From JAAFKA01 sp043748455 (GTDB lineage: Bacteria > Bacteroidota > Bacteroidia > Cytophagales > Thermoflexibacteraceae), in contig JAYTNF010000452.1 in NCBI GenBank assembly GCA_043748455.1, positions 1 to 7,917 of the forward strand: DNA of 7,917 nt, read 5' to 3'. Below the pieces are notes generated by a model. It did no database searches. It saw only the letters and a list, made by a program, of their open reading frames with translations, and was not told where the DNA came from. Below, piece by piece: positions 1 through 5,961 of this stretch. Position numbers and translations under genes: made by a program. Positions within the stretch are counted from its first letter, which is position 1. Every line of letters starts with the position of its first letter.

Positions 1-30
1 CATTAATTTTTGTCTTATTTGACCATTCAT
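1..30 (-). CDS. 5' end of a leftward gene (partial, unidentified)
   Basis: Read on the minus strand, an ATG at 30-28 opens a frame that stays open to the window edge, giving ten codons: MNGQIRQKLM. A second in-frame ATG lies at 3-1, so the true start could be either. The next in-frame codon upstream that matters is a TAA at 45-43, so no longer N-terminus is possible in this frame. A Bacteroidota-type -7 box lies on the same strand at 71-64, about 33 nt before the ATG, which supports a real gene start. Ten residues are too few to assign a family, and no function is proposed. The gene is divergent from the DUF4332 gene. Confidence 0.4.
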   Translation of the reverse strand, partial: MNGQIRQKLM

Positions 31-63
31 AATTTTAAATATTTAAGGTTTAATTGAATGGTA

Positions 64-71
64 CAAAGATA
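64..71 (-). promoter_or_regulatory. Putative -7 promoter box for the leftward gene
   Basis: On the minus strand this reads TATCTTTG, an exact match to the Bacteroidota primary-sigma -7 consensus TAnnTTTG. It sits about 33 nt upstream of the leftward ATG at 30. A good TTTG -33 box is not visible at the expected distance; only a weak TTTAG is present near 94-98. The assignment rests on the single box and its position. Confidence 0.4.
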
Positions 72-221
72 GATAGCTATTTTTTAGAAATAACTAAAAT
101 AGGGTTTTCTATGAGAATTAGCACACGTTGAGTAAAATTATTTAGTTTAGTTTGATAATGACAATAAAATAAATTTAAAAATCTAATTTTGATGCGGAAA
201 ACCTAAAAAAACTAACAAATA

Positions 222-253
222 TTTGCAACTTTAATTAATTGTCTATATAATTG
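222..253 (+). promoter_or_regulatory. Putative promoter of the DUF4332 gene
   Basis: A TTTG at 222-225 is followed after 20 nt by TATAATTG at 246-253. This matches the Bacteroidota pattern TTTG-N19-21-TAnnTTTG with one mismatch in the -7 box. Transcription would begin a few bases downstream, giving a leader of roughly 40 nt before the ATG at 299. It is inferred from pattern only. Confidence 0.45.
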
Positions 254-298
254 TTTGCTTAAAGTAATTAATCACATTTAAAATAACACATAACCAAA

Positions 299-706
299 AT
301 GGCTTACAAAATCATAGAAATAGAAGGAATTGGACCTGTTTATGCTGAAAAATTAGGTTTAGCAGATGTTAAAACGGTAGAAGGTTTATTAGAATTAGGG
401 AAAGACAAAACTGGTCGCAAAAAAATTGCTGAAGCATCAGGCTTAGATGAAGGAAAAATATTAGATTGGGTCAATATGGCAGACTTATTTAGAATCAAAG
501 GTGTTAGCTCACAAAATGCTGAAATCTTAAAAGCAGCAGGAGTTGATACTGTGAAAGAACTTCGCAACCGTAATGCTGAAAATTTGCATGCAAAAATAGC
601 TGAGGTAAATGCAGAGAAGAAATTAGTTCGTCAAATTCCTTCGTTATCATTGGTACAAGGTTTTATTGAACAAGCTAAGGAATTAACTCCTGTTGTTACA
701 CATTAA
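299..706 (+). CDS. DUF4332 domain protein (helix-hairpin-helix type)
   Basis: This 135-residue protein matches the DUF4332 family across its whole length. It contains two helix-hairpin-helix-like segments. The first is EGIGPVYAEKL at residues 9-19. The second, around residues 63-80, contains FRIKGV followed by AEILKAAGV. Between them lies the typical family pattern of TGRKKIAEASGL and then a W-V-N-x-A-D-L motif at residues 56-62. Helix-hairpin-helix folds usually bind DNA without sequence specificity, and DUF4332 proteins are small and cytoplasmic, but their role is not established. No signal peptide or membrane segment is present. The gene appears to stand alone: a candidate promoter lies upstream and a hairpin terminator downstream at 803-834. 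The ATG start fits the usual family N-terminus. The family call is firm, while a DNA-related role is an inference. Confidence 0.85.
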   Translation: MAYKIIEIEGIGPVYAEKLGLADVKTVEGLLELGKDKTGRKKIAEASGLDEGKILDWVNMADLFRIKGVSSQNAEILKAAGVDTVKELRNRNAENLHAKIAEVNAEKKLVRQIPSLSLVQGFIEQAKELTPVVTH

Positions 707-719
707 TTGTAACGAAAAA

Positions 720-748
720 GTAATTTGTAATTTGTAATTTGTAATTTG
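720..748 (+). repeat. Four tandem copies of a 7-bp unit
   Basis: The unit TAATTTG is repeated four times exactly at 721-748, preceded by the G of a partial copy. It lies 14 nt past the DUF4332 stop codon. Each unit includes TTGTAAT across its junction, which can pair with ATTACAA at 759-765, so several alternative small hairpins are possible. It is non-coding and its function is unknown. Confidence 0.9.
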
Positions 749-802
749 TTACAATTTTATTACAATATTGTGTTGATTTTATATGCTAAAAGTTATAGGC
801 TG

Positions 803-834
803 CTAAGGTGTCAAAAGTATTTTTGATACCTTAG
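803..834 (+). terminator. Hairpin terminator after the DUF4332 gene
   Basis: The arms 803-816 (CTAAGGTGTCAAAA) and 821-834 (TTTTGATACCTTAG) form a 14-bp stem with one G-U pair and a 4-nt loop. The stem is followed by a T-rich stretch (GGTTTTGTGTTTTAT). It lies about 95 nt after the DUF4332 stop and before the infA promoter box, which separates the two genes into independent transcripts. Confidence 0.7.
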
Positions 835-867
835 TGGTTTTGTGTTTTATATTCACAAAAAATAGGT

Positions 868-875
868 TACTTTTG
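868..875 (+). promoter_or_regulatory. Putative -7 promoter box of infA
   Basis: TACTTTTG matches TAnnTTTG exactly and lies 36 nt before the infA ATG. The closest upstream TTTG (839-842) is about 25 nt away, a little farther than the usual 19-21 nt, so the -33 box is uncertain. The position between the preceding terminator and infA supports a dedicated promoter. Confidence 0.4.
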
Positions 876-911
876 TAAAAAAAAAGTTATTAATTGTAAA
901 ACAAATCAAAT

Positions 912-1130
912 ATGCCAAAACAATCTAACATCGAATTAGACGGGACTATTTTAGAAGCTCTTTCAAACGCAATGTTTCGAGTAGAGTTAGAAAATGGTCA
1001 TCAAGTTGTTGCCCACATTTCAGGCAAAATGCGAATGAATTATATTCGTATCCTACCTGGTGATAAAGTAAAATTAGAAATGTCGCCTTATGACCTTTCA
1101 AAAGGTAGAATTACATACCGTTATAAATAA
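912..1130 (+). CDS. infA: Translation initiation factor IF-1
   Basis: IF-1 binds the A site of the 30S ribosomal subunit and, with IF-2 and IF-3, ensures correct initiator tRNA placement. The protein is 72 residues, exactly the family's usual length, and is a single S1-like OB fold. Recognisable stretches are DGTILEALSNAMFRVELENG (residues 10-29), VAHISGKMRM and the C-terminal SPYDLSKGRITYRYK. The usual second-position alanine is replaced by proline (MPKQS). The gene stands alone: it follows a terminator, has its own -7-like box, and ends in another hairpin at 1166-1196. In many Bacteroidota infA sits in the ribosomal-protein cluster after secY and map and before rpmJ; none of those genes is visible here. 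It could therefore be the only copy, relocated, or a second paralogue. Confidence 0.96.
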   Translation: MPKQSNIELDGTILEALSNAMFRVELENGHQVVAHISGKMRMNYIRILPGDKVKLEMSPYDLSKGRITYRYK

Positions 1131-1165
1131 ACTAAGGAATGAAAACTAAGAAATAGATATAAAAT

Positions 1166-1196
1166 ATTTTGTCAAAGCTCAATACTTTGACAAAAT
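1166..1196. terminator. Perfect 12-bp hairpin after infA
   Basis: ATTTTGTCAAAG (1166-1177) and CTTTGACAAAAT (1185-1196) are exact inverse complements around a 7-nt loop. The structure begins 35 nt after the infA stop. The right arm ends in AAAAT and is followed by TGCTTTATAAATAT, so no strict U-tract follows on the plus strand. It is a likely transcription terminator or a 3'-end stabilising hairpin. Confidence 0.6.
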
Positions 1197-1282
1197 TGCT
1201 TTATAAATATCATAAATAGTTGCTAATAAAGAAATTAATTTCTTATTTTATAGATAATATTTCATCATTATCACACCTTTTA

Positions 1283-2347
1283 ATGAAAAACATATTTCTT
1301 TATTTGCAAACCTTTACTTTGTGCTTTTTTATCACAAATATGTCTATTTCTGCACAAAATTTAGGTGGTGGCGAAACTTTTAGCTTTCTTCGTATGCCTC
1401 AAAATGCTAAAACTGCAGCATTAGGTGGTGTTAATATTTCGTCTTCACCAAAAGACGCAGGTATGTTTATGCAAAACCCAGCCTTAATGCATGAAGAAAA
1501 CAAGGGAAATCTTGGCTTAAATTATACAAAATATTATGCAGGAATCTCCTATTTAACTGCAAATTATGCACATAGCCACAAAAAACATGGCGAATTTGCA
1601 ACAGGAATACAATATCTCAATTACGGCACTATACAAAGTTATGATGCATCAGGTAATTATTTAGGCGAATTTTCAGCACAAGATTATGCTATTTCTATGG
1701 CTTATAGCAAAAAAATTCGAGTTTTTAGGTTAGGATTATCTATGAAATATGTTGGTTCGGCAGTTGCATCTTATAGTTCACAAGGCTTATTATTTGATAT
1801 TGGCGGTGTATTTATCCACCCAAAACAGGATTTTCATGTTGGTATGGTCATAAAAAGTGTAGGTTTTGCATTCAGCAATTATACAGATGCAAGCAAATTT
1901 AATATGCCTTTTGATGTGCAAATAGGCACTTCGTTTAAACCTAAGAAAATGCCTTTTCGGTTTTCAATTACCATGCACCATATTTATCCAACAGATATTG
2001 TTTACAACGACCCAAATAGCCCTACAAAAAATAAATTTGATGCCGAAAACAACCCAATCAATGCAGATATTTCATTTTTTGATAAATTGAGTCGCCGTTT
2101 TGTAGTTGCAACAGAGATACTTTTTCATCATAATTTTCATGGCAGAATTGGCTATAATTTCATGCAAAGACGTGAGCTTGGTATTCAAGACCAATCACAA
2201 GGCACAACAGGCCTAAGTTTTGGTGCCATGTTACGTATCAAAGGCTTTGAATTTAACTATACTTACAATGCTTTACATATTGCAGGTGGATTAAGTACCG
2301 TTGGTGTTGCTTTGGATACGAAAAAAATATTTCCAAAAAAGCAATAA
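1283..2347 (+). CDS. porQ: Type IX secretion system protein PorQ
   Basis: PorQ is an outer-membrane beta-barrel accessory of the type IX secretion system. With PorU, PorV and PorZ it belongs to the cell-surface attachment complex that handles cargo after export. I chose the ATG at 1283 (354 residues) over an in-frame TTG at 1220, because 1283 yields a clean signal peptide. This has K2, a hydrophobic core at residues 4-18 and probable cleavage after SISA at residue 24. The mature protein begins with the family hallmark, a phenylalanine-leucine stretch leading to AKTAALGG (residues 33-49), then FMQNPAL at 62-68. The rest is alternating polar and aromatic beta-strand sequence typical of this porin-like family. 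No other type IX genes are in the window. The gene converges on coaD, with a palindrome between the two stops. The PorV/PorQ superfamily assignment is firm; the PorQ subtype is likely. Confidence 0.85.
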   Translation: MKNIFLYLQTFTLCFFITNMSISAQNLGGGETFSFLRMPQNAKTAALGGVNISSSPKDAGMFMQNPALMHEENKGNLGLNYTKYYAGISYLTANYAHSHKKHGEFATGIQYLNYGTIQSYDASGNYLGEFSAQDYAISMAYSKKIRVFRLGLSMKYVGSAVASYSSQGLLFDIGGVFIHPKQDFHVGMVIKSVGFAFSNYTDASKFNMPFDVQIGTSFKPKKMPFRFSITMHHIYPTDIVYNDPNSPTKNKFDAENNPINADISFFDKLSRRFVVATEILFHHNFHGRIGYNFMQRRELGIQDQSQGTTGLSFGAMLRIKGFEFNYTYNALHIAGGLSTVGVALDTKKIFPKKQ

Positions 2348-2354
2348 ATTTTCA

Positions 2355-2378
2355 TAGCACAGACTAAAGTCTATGCTA
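2355..2378. repeat. REP-like palindrome, copy 1 (between porQ and coaD)
   Basis: The arms TAGCACAGACT (2355-2365) and AGTCTATGCTA (2368-2378) form an 11-bp inverted repeat with one mismatch around an AA centre. It lies in the 39-bp gap between the convergent porQ and coaD stops, so it could also serve as a bidirectional terminator. The core CACAGACT...AGTCT is shared with two further palindromes at 2981-3004 and 3036-3058, which marks it as a member of a dispersed repeat family. Confidence 0.75.
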
Positions 2379-2386
2379 CAAATAAT

Positions 2387-2866
2387 TTAATATTTCCCTT
2401 CAATACTATAAGGCAAATATTCAGCAACACTTTTGTCGTATTTATGAATATCTCTAACAATACTTGAACTGATGTAAGCAAGTTCAGGCGAGGTAATAAG
2501 AAAAACAGTGTCCAAGTTTTTATTAATATTTCTATTAATCTGAGCAATACTATTTTCATATTCAAAATCTGTAGTATTTCTCAAACCACGTAGTAAATAA
2601 TTAGCACCAATACTTTCAGCAAAAACGGCTGTTAAACCTTTAAAAACCTCTACTTTTACATTATCATATTGGACAAAAGTTTTTTCTATGCACTCAATCA
2701 TGAATTCCATAGAAAAATACCGTTGTTTTTGGCTATTGTAACCAATTCCGACAATTACTTCATCAAACAGTAAACGTCCTCGCAAAACAATATCTTCATG
2801 ACCTTTGGTGAAAGGGTCAAAAGAACCGGGGAATAAAGCTATTTTTTTTGACATTTTTTTTGACAT
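2387..2866 (-). CDS. coaD: Phosphopantetheine adenylyltransferase
   Basis: CoaD transfers AMP from ATP to 4'-phosphopantetheine to give dephospho-CoA, the penultimate step of coenzyme A synthesis in the cytoplasm. The protein has 159 residues from the first ATG and matches the usual family length of about 155-160. Visible motifs are PGSFDPFTKGH at 13-23 (the T-x-G-H nucleotidyltransferase signature), RGLR at 93-96 followed by DFEYE at 100-104, and ISSSIVR at 132-138 (nucleotide binding). All key residues appear intact. The start is ambiguous: the 5' end is a tandem duplication, so ATGs at 2866 and 2854 are both in frame and give MSKKMSKK. The second ATG corresponds to the usual family start. 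The gene runs opposite to porQ and shares no operon partner in the window. No exact TAnnTTTG box was found upstream. Confidence 0.97.
   Translation of the reverse strand: MSKKMSKKIALFPGSFDPFTKGHEDIVLRGRLLFDEVIVGIGYNSQKQRYFSMEFMIECIEKTFVQYDNVKVEVFKGLTAVFAESIGANYLLRGLRNTTDFEYENSIAQINRNINKNLDTVFLITSPELAYISSSIVRDIHKYDKSVAEYLPYSIEGKY
2842..2866 (-). repeat. 12-bp tandem duplication containing two start codons of coaD
   Basis: On the coaD strand, ATGTCAAAAAAA occurs twice in a row, followed by one more A. Each copy contains an ATG and a run of eight A residues (T8 at 2842-2849 and at 2854-2861 on the plus strand). The duplication adds four residues (MSKK) without altering the frame. The homopolymers are prone to replication or transcription slippage. 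A slip in either tract would shift the frame of the start upstream of it, but the tract at 2842-2849 lies after both ATGs and would affect both. Confidence 0.9.
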
Positions 2867-2928
2867 TTTTGAGAGAAATTTTGGTATATTTTATTTTGCA
2901 ATAAAACAACTAAATTATTATGAAACTA

Positions 2929-2941
2929 TGCAATAATTGCA
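2929..2941. repeat. 13-bp perfect palindrome upstream of coaD
   Basis: TGCAATAATTGCA is an exact palindrome around a central A. It lies 63 nt upstream of the first coaD ATG on the minus strand and 160 nt upstream of the Rpn gene on the plus strand. It could be an operator for either gene, but AT-rich sequence yields such palindromes by chance, so this is only a candidate. Confidence 0.3.
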
Positions 2942-2952
2942 AGTAAAAATTT

Positions 2953-2960
2953 TATTTTTG
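2953..2960 (+). promoter_or_regulatory. Possible -7 box upstream of the Rpn gene
   Basis: TATTTTTG matches TAnnTTTG on the plus strand, 141 nt before the Rpn start codon. No convincing TTTG -33 box lies at the right distance. A transcript from here would carry both REP-like hairpins in its leader. No better box was seen closer to the gene. Confidence 0.25.
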
Positions 2961-2980
2961 TATTAGGGTTTATTAAGGTT

Positions 2981-3004
2981 TGTACCACAGACTTTAGTCT
3001 GTAC
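2981..3004. repeat. REP-like palindrome, copy 2
   Basis: The core ACAGACT (2987-2993), TT and AGTCTGT (2996-3002) form a perfect 7-bp inverted repeat, with GTAC on both outer flanks. The left flank TGTACCACAGACT is close to the arms of copy 1. Together with copy 3 it forms an inverted pair: 2981-2993 and 3046-3058 are complementary at 12 of 13 positions. Confidence 0.75.
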
Positions 3005-3035
3005 TTTTAATATGTTGGTAATCAAGCAATTACTT

Positions 3036-3058
3036 AACAGATTTTAGTCTGTGATACA
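3036..3058. repeat. REP-like palindrome, copy 3
   Basis: ACAGATT (3037-3043), TT and AGTCTGT (3046-3052) form a 7-bp inverted repeat with one G-U pair, and the right flank is GATACA. It is oriented opposite to copy 2, about 32 nt away, which gives the head-to-head arrangement seen in paired REP elements. The pair ends 43 nt before the Rpn start codon. Confidence 0.7.
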
Positions 3059-3101
3059 AAATCATAATAATGTCTATTAGTTATTTAAAACTTATACAAT
3101 T

Positions 3102-3983
3102 ATGACCGAAAAATATATCAATCCATTCACAGATTTTGGTTTTAAAAAACTCTTTGGAGAAGAGGCAAACAAAGATTTGCTCTTAGATTTTATTCAAACT
3201 TTACTGCCTGACAAACAAAACATTACCACAATTACTTATCTCAAAACCGAAAAATTAGGCAGAGCAAGTACTGAAAGGAAAGCTATTTTCGATTTATATT
3301 GTGAAAATGACAAGGGAGAAAAATTTATTGTTGAGTTACAACGTGCAGAACAGGATTATTTTAAGGAACGAAGCATTTACTATGCTACATTTGCTATTCA
3401 GGAGCAAGCTAAGAAAGGTAAATGGAATTATGATTGGCAAGGAGTTTATACGATTGCTATTATGGATTTTGAATTTACAACATCATTGCATAAAAATGTA
3501 AAATCTCATGTTGTTTTATACGACCAAGAAAATAAAAGCATATTTTCCGAGAAGTTACAGTTTATCTATTTAGAAATGTCAAAATTTGACAAAACTATTG
3601 ATGAATTGGAAAACAACTATGAAAAATGGCTTTTTATACTTAAAAACTTACATTTACTAGATGATATTCCTACAAAATTAAGAAGTAAAGCATTTCTAAA
3701 ACTGTTTCAGATAGCAGAAATAGCAAAGTATAACCCCAAAGAAAGACAAAATTATGAAAATAGCTTAAAATATTATCGTGATATGGAAAACTCTTTGGAT
3801 TTAAAATATGAAAAAGGCAGAAAAGAAGGTTTGAAAAAAGGTAAAAAAGAGGGCAAAGCAGAAGGATTAAAAGAAGGATTAAAAGAGGGATTGCTAATAA
3901 CTGCACGTAATATGAAAGCAGATGGATTTAGCATCGAGCAAATAGTAAAACTTACAGGATTAACAGAGATAGAAATCTCATAA
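3102..3983 (+). CDS. Rpn family recombination-promoting nuclease / PD-(D/E)XK nuclease family transposase
   Basis: This 293-residue protein belongs to the Rpn-like family often labelled 'putative transposase'. Its members carry a PD-(D/E)XK nuclease fold, and characterised Rpn proteins are DNA endonucleases that promote RecA-independent recombination. The N-terminus NPFTDFGFKKLFG (residues 7-19) is the family signature. The likely active site is D64 (RKAIFDLYC) and E78-L-Q80 (KFIVELQ); the E-x-Q form replaces the E-x-K of classical members and is common in this family. The C-terminus has a lysine/glycine/glutamate-rich segment of K-E-G repeats (238-263), then a short helical tail, GFSIEQIVKLTGL, as in relatives. 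The length is typical and there is no break, so the gene looks intact. Two REP-like palindromes lie just upstream. The nitroreductase follows after 46 bp with no terminator. Whether it acts in mobility, recombination or defence cannot be read from the sequence. Confidence 0.9.
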   Translation: MTEKYINPFTDFGFKKLFGEEANKDLLLDFIQTLLPDKQNITTITYLKTEKLGRASTERKAIFDLYCENDKGEKFIVELQRAEQDYFKERSIYYATFAIQEQAKKGKWNYDWQGVYTIAIMDFEFTTSLHKNVKSHVVLYDQENKSIFSEKLQFIYLEMSKFDKTIDELENNYEKWLFILKNLHLLDDIPTKLRSKAFLKLFQIAEIAKYNPKERQNYENSLKYYRDMENSLDLKYEKGRKEGLKKGKKEGKAEGLKEGLKEGLLITARNMKADGFSIEQIVKLTGLTEIEIS

Positions 3984-4029
3984 TTTTAGTAAGTAATTTC
4001 ATAAATCACGTTTTATATTTATTATTCAC

Positions 4030-4614
4030 ATGCAATTAAATCATTTAGAAATTAATAATTTCCTTCGCAGCCGCCGTTCTACTTTTGTAGCTGATTATAC
4101 AGGCGAAAAAATTGCTGATGCTATTGTCACAACGATACTAGAAAATGCGAGCTATGCACCCACACATAAAAGAACTGAGCCATGGCATTTTAAGGTTTTT
4201 AGTGATGACGGATTGACTACATTATTTGCTAAAATGGCATCGATATACCAAGAAACGACACCTATTGAGATATTTTCCCAAGAAAGATACAATAAATTTG
4301 CCGAAAATGCTAAGAAATTATCTCACGTTGTTGCTATTTGCATGAAAAGAGATGTAGCAGAAAGAGTACCCGAAATAGAAGAAATTTGTGCAGTAGCTTG
4401 TGCAGTGCAGAATATTTATTTGAGTATCACAGCCTATAAATTAGGCGGTTATTGGAGTACTGGTGGCGGAACTTTTAGTCCACAAATGCACCAATTTCTC
4501 GAACTTGGTGAAAAAGACCGTTGTCTTGGACTTTTTTATATCGGGGTTACAACAAAAAAACAAGAACCTGCAAAACGAAGTCCTATTGAAACCAAAATAA
4601 CGTGGATAAAATAA
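4030..4614 (+). CDS. Nitroreductase family protein (YdjA-like)
   Basis: This 194-residue cytoplasmic protein is a nitroreductase-fold flavoenzyme, expected to bind FMN and reduce substrates with NAD(P)H as a homodimer. Features include the N-terminal basic R-S-R-R-S motif (13-17), which contacts the FMN phosphate in relatives, APTHKRTEPWHFKVF at 43-57, and the helix EEICAVACAVQNIYLSITAY (117-136). These are followed by GGYWSTGG at 139-146 and CLGLFYIG at 165-172. The motif with histidine and a nearby P-W-H-F, together with the short length, point to the YdjA-like branch, whose physiological substrate is poorly defined. DUF58 begins 15 bp after its stop, so the two are probably co-transcribed, though a functional link is not evident. 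No promoter box was found in the 46 bp upstream, so it may be read from the Rpn promoter. Confidence 0.9.
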   Translation: MQLNHLEINNFLRSRRSTFVADYTGEKIADAIVTTILENASYAPTHKRTEPWHFKVFSDDGLTTLFAKMASIYQETTPIEIFSQERYNKFAENAKKLSHVVAICMKRDVAERVPEIEEICAVACAVQNIYLSITAYKLGGYWSTGGGTFSPQMHQFLELGEKDRCLGLFYIGVTTKKQEPAKRSPIETKITWIK

Positions 4615-4629
4615 CATAGATAATAAAAT

Positions 4630-5961
4630 ATGAAATTCTTTAAATCTCTATATCTTAACAACCGAATTTTTTATGCCTTAGCTTTTGTAGCTATGTTATT
4701 TTTATTAGGTTTTTCATTTTCTTCATTTGTAAATTTAGCCAAGCTGACTTTATTTGTCTTAGTTTTGTTTGTGTTATTAGATATATTATTGCTATTTCTC
4801 AATCGCCAAACTATTAAAGTACAACGAATCATAGCTGATAAATTGTCAAATGGTGATAATAACGAAATTTTTATAGACTTAGAAAACAAGTATCCTTTTG
4901 ATATTCATGCAACCATTGTTGATGAAACTCCTTTTCAGTTTCAAATTCGTAATTTTAAATTCACTGAAAAAATAGCAAAAGATAGCAAGAAAACCTTGCA
5001 ATATACTGTAAGACCCACACGCCGAGGTGAATACAATTTTGGTGCTGTCAATGTTTTTGTGAGTAATGTTTTTGGTTTTGTGGCTCGGCGTTTTCAATTT
5101 GATGCCAATAAAATTGTGCCTGTGTATCCATCTTATTTGCAGATGCGAAAATATGAATTATATGCCATTTCTAACCATTTGAAGGAATTGGGAATTAAGA
5201 AAATTCGTAAAATGGGGCAAAATAATGAGTTTGAGCAAATCCGAGAATATGTGCAAGGCGATGACATTCGCCAATTAAACTGGAAGGCAACTGCCCGAAA
5301 AAACTCTCTGATGTTAAACCAATTTCAAGACGAAAAATCTCAACAAATTTACAGTGTTATTGATAAAGGTAGAGTAATGAAAATGCCTTTTGCAAACATG
5401 ACCTTATTAGATTATGCAATTAATGCAAGTTTGGTAATTTCAAATATTGCCATTCAAAAATCTGATAAAGCTGGTCTGATTACTTTTAATACCAAAGTCA
5501 ATACAAGTTTGGCGGCTGATAACCGAGCTGGACAGATGTCTCAAATTTTAGAAGTTTTGTATAACCAAAAAACAGCTTACAAAGAGTCTGATTATGAGGC
5601 TTTATTTGTGAATTTGCGAGTAAAAATTAAACAACGAAGCCTAATTTTTTTATATACAAATTTTGAAAGTTTGGCTTCCTTAGAACGTCAATTACCGTAT
5701 TTTCGCAATATTGCAAAGCAACATTTAGTAGTTGTGATTTTCTTTGAAAATACAGAACTAACAGACCTGACAAATCTCAAAACGACAAATGTTGAAGACA
5801 TTTATGTAAAAACGATTGCACAAAAATTTATGTATGAAAAAAAGTTAATTGTCAAAGAATTGGCAAAATATGGCATTCATTCCATTTTAACAAAACCACA
5901 AGACCTTACAATTAATACGATTAACAAATATTTGGAAATGAAAGCGAGGAATATGATTTAA
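4630..5961 (+). CDS. DUF58 domain membrane protein
   Basis: This 443-residue protein is of the DUF58 family. Two membrane helices are visible at about residues 13-32 and 36-57, then a beta-rich region, then the family hallmark at 200-223: EFEQIREYVQGDD followed by I-R-x-L-N-W and the K-A-T-A-R motif. The C-terminal part resembles a von Willebrand A fold. The first metal-site position is D245, but the following residues are K-G-R rather than the classical D-x-S-x-S, so the MIDAS looks degenerate. DUF58 proteins are usually encoded beside a MoxR AAA+ ATPase and act in poorly defined envelope or chaperone-like roles. No MoxR gene is present in this window; the partner here is the nitroreductase 15 bp upstream. 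The ATG start preserves the N-terminal helix. The family is certain and the function is not known. Confidence 0.92.
   Translation: MKFFKSLYLNNRIFYALAFVAMLFLLGFSFSSFVNLAKLTLFVLVLFVLLDILLLFLNRQTIKVQRIIADKLSNGDNNEIFIDLENKYPFDIHATIVDETPFQFQIRNFKFTEKIAKDSKKTLQYTVRPTRRGEYNFGAVNVFVSNVFGFVARRFQFDANKIVPVYPSYLQMRKYELYAISNHLKELGIKKIRKMGQNNEFEQIREYVQGDDIRQLNWKATARKNSLMLNQFQDEKSQQIYSVIDKGRVMKMPFANMTLLDYAINASLVISNIAIQKSDKAGLITFNTKVNTSLAADNRAGQMSQILEVLYNQKTAYKESDYEALFVNLRVKIKQRSLIFLYTNFESLASLERQLPYFRNIAKQHLVVVIFFENTELTDLTNLKTTNVEDIYVKTIAQKFMYEKKLIVKELAKYGIHSILTKPQDLTINTINKYLEMKARNMI

Larger units (their letters stand above)
31..298. other. AT-rich divergent intergenic region
   Basis: This stretch separates the leftward partial gene from the DUF4332 gene. 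It holds one candidate promoter on each strand (64-71 minus, 222-253 plus). Apart from these I see no open frame, tRNA-like fold, strong hairpin or tandem repeat. The interior (about 100-210) is plain AT-rich sequence. Confidence 0.6.

Noticed and set aside
340..567. Minus-strand open frame inside the DUF4332 gene
   Set aside because: It is wholly antisense to a well-supported family gene and its translation has no recognisable domain; low-GC sequence readily gives such frames.
3820..3895. Repeated GAAGGATTAAAA units suggesting a repeat element or array
   Set aside because: They encode the K-E-G repeats normal for the C-terminus of Rpn-family proteins, so they are part of the gene.
3670..3906. 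Minus-strand leucine-rich open frame resembling a membrane peptide
   Set aside because: It is the antisense of the Rpn lysine/glutamate-rich C-terminus, where AAA/GAA codons read as leucine, phenylalanine and similar on the other strand.
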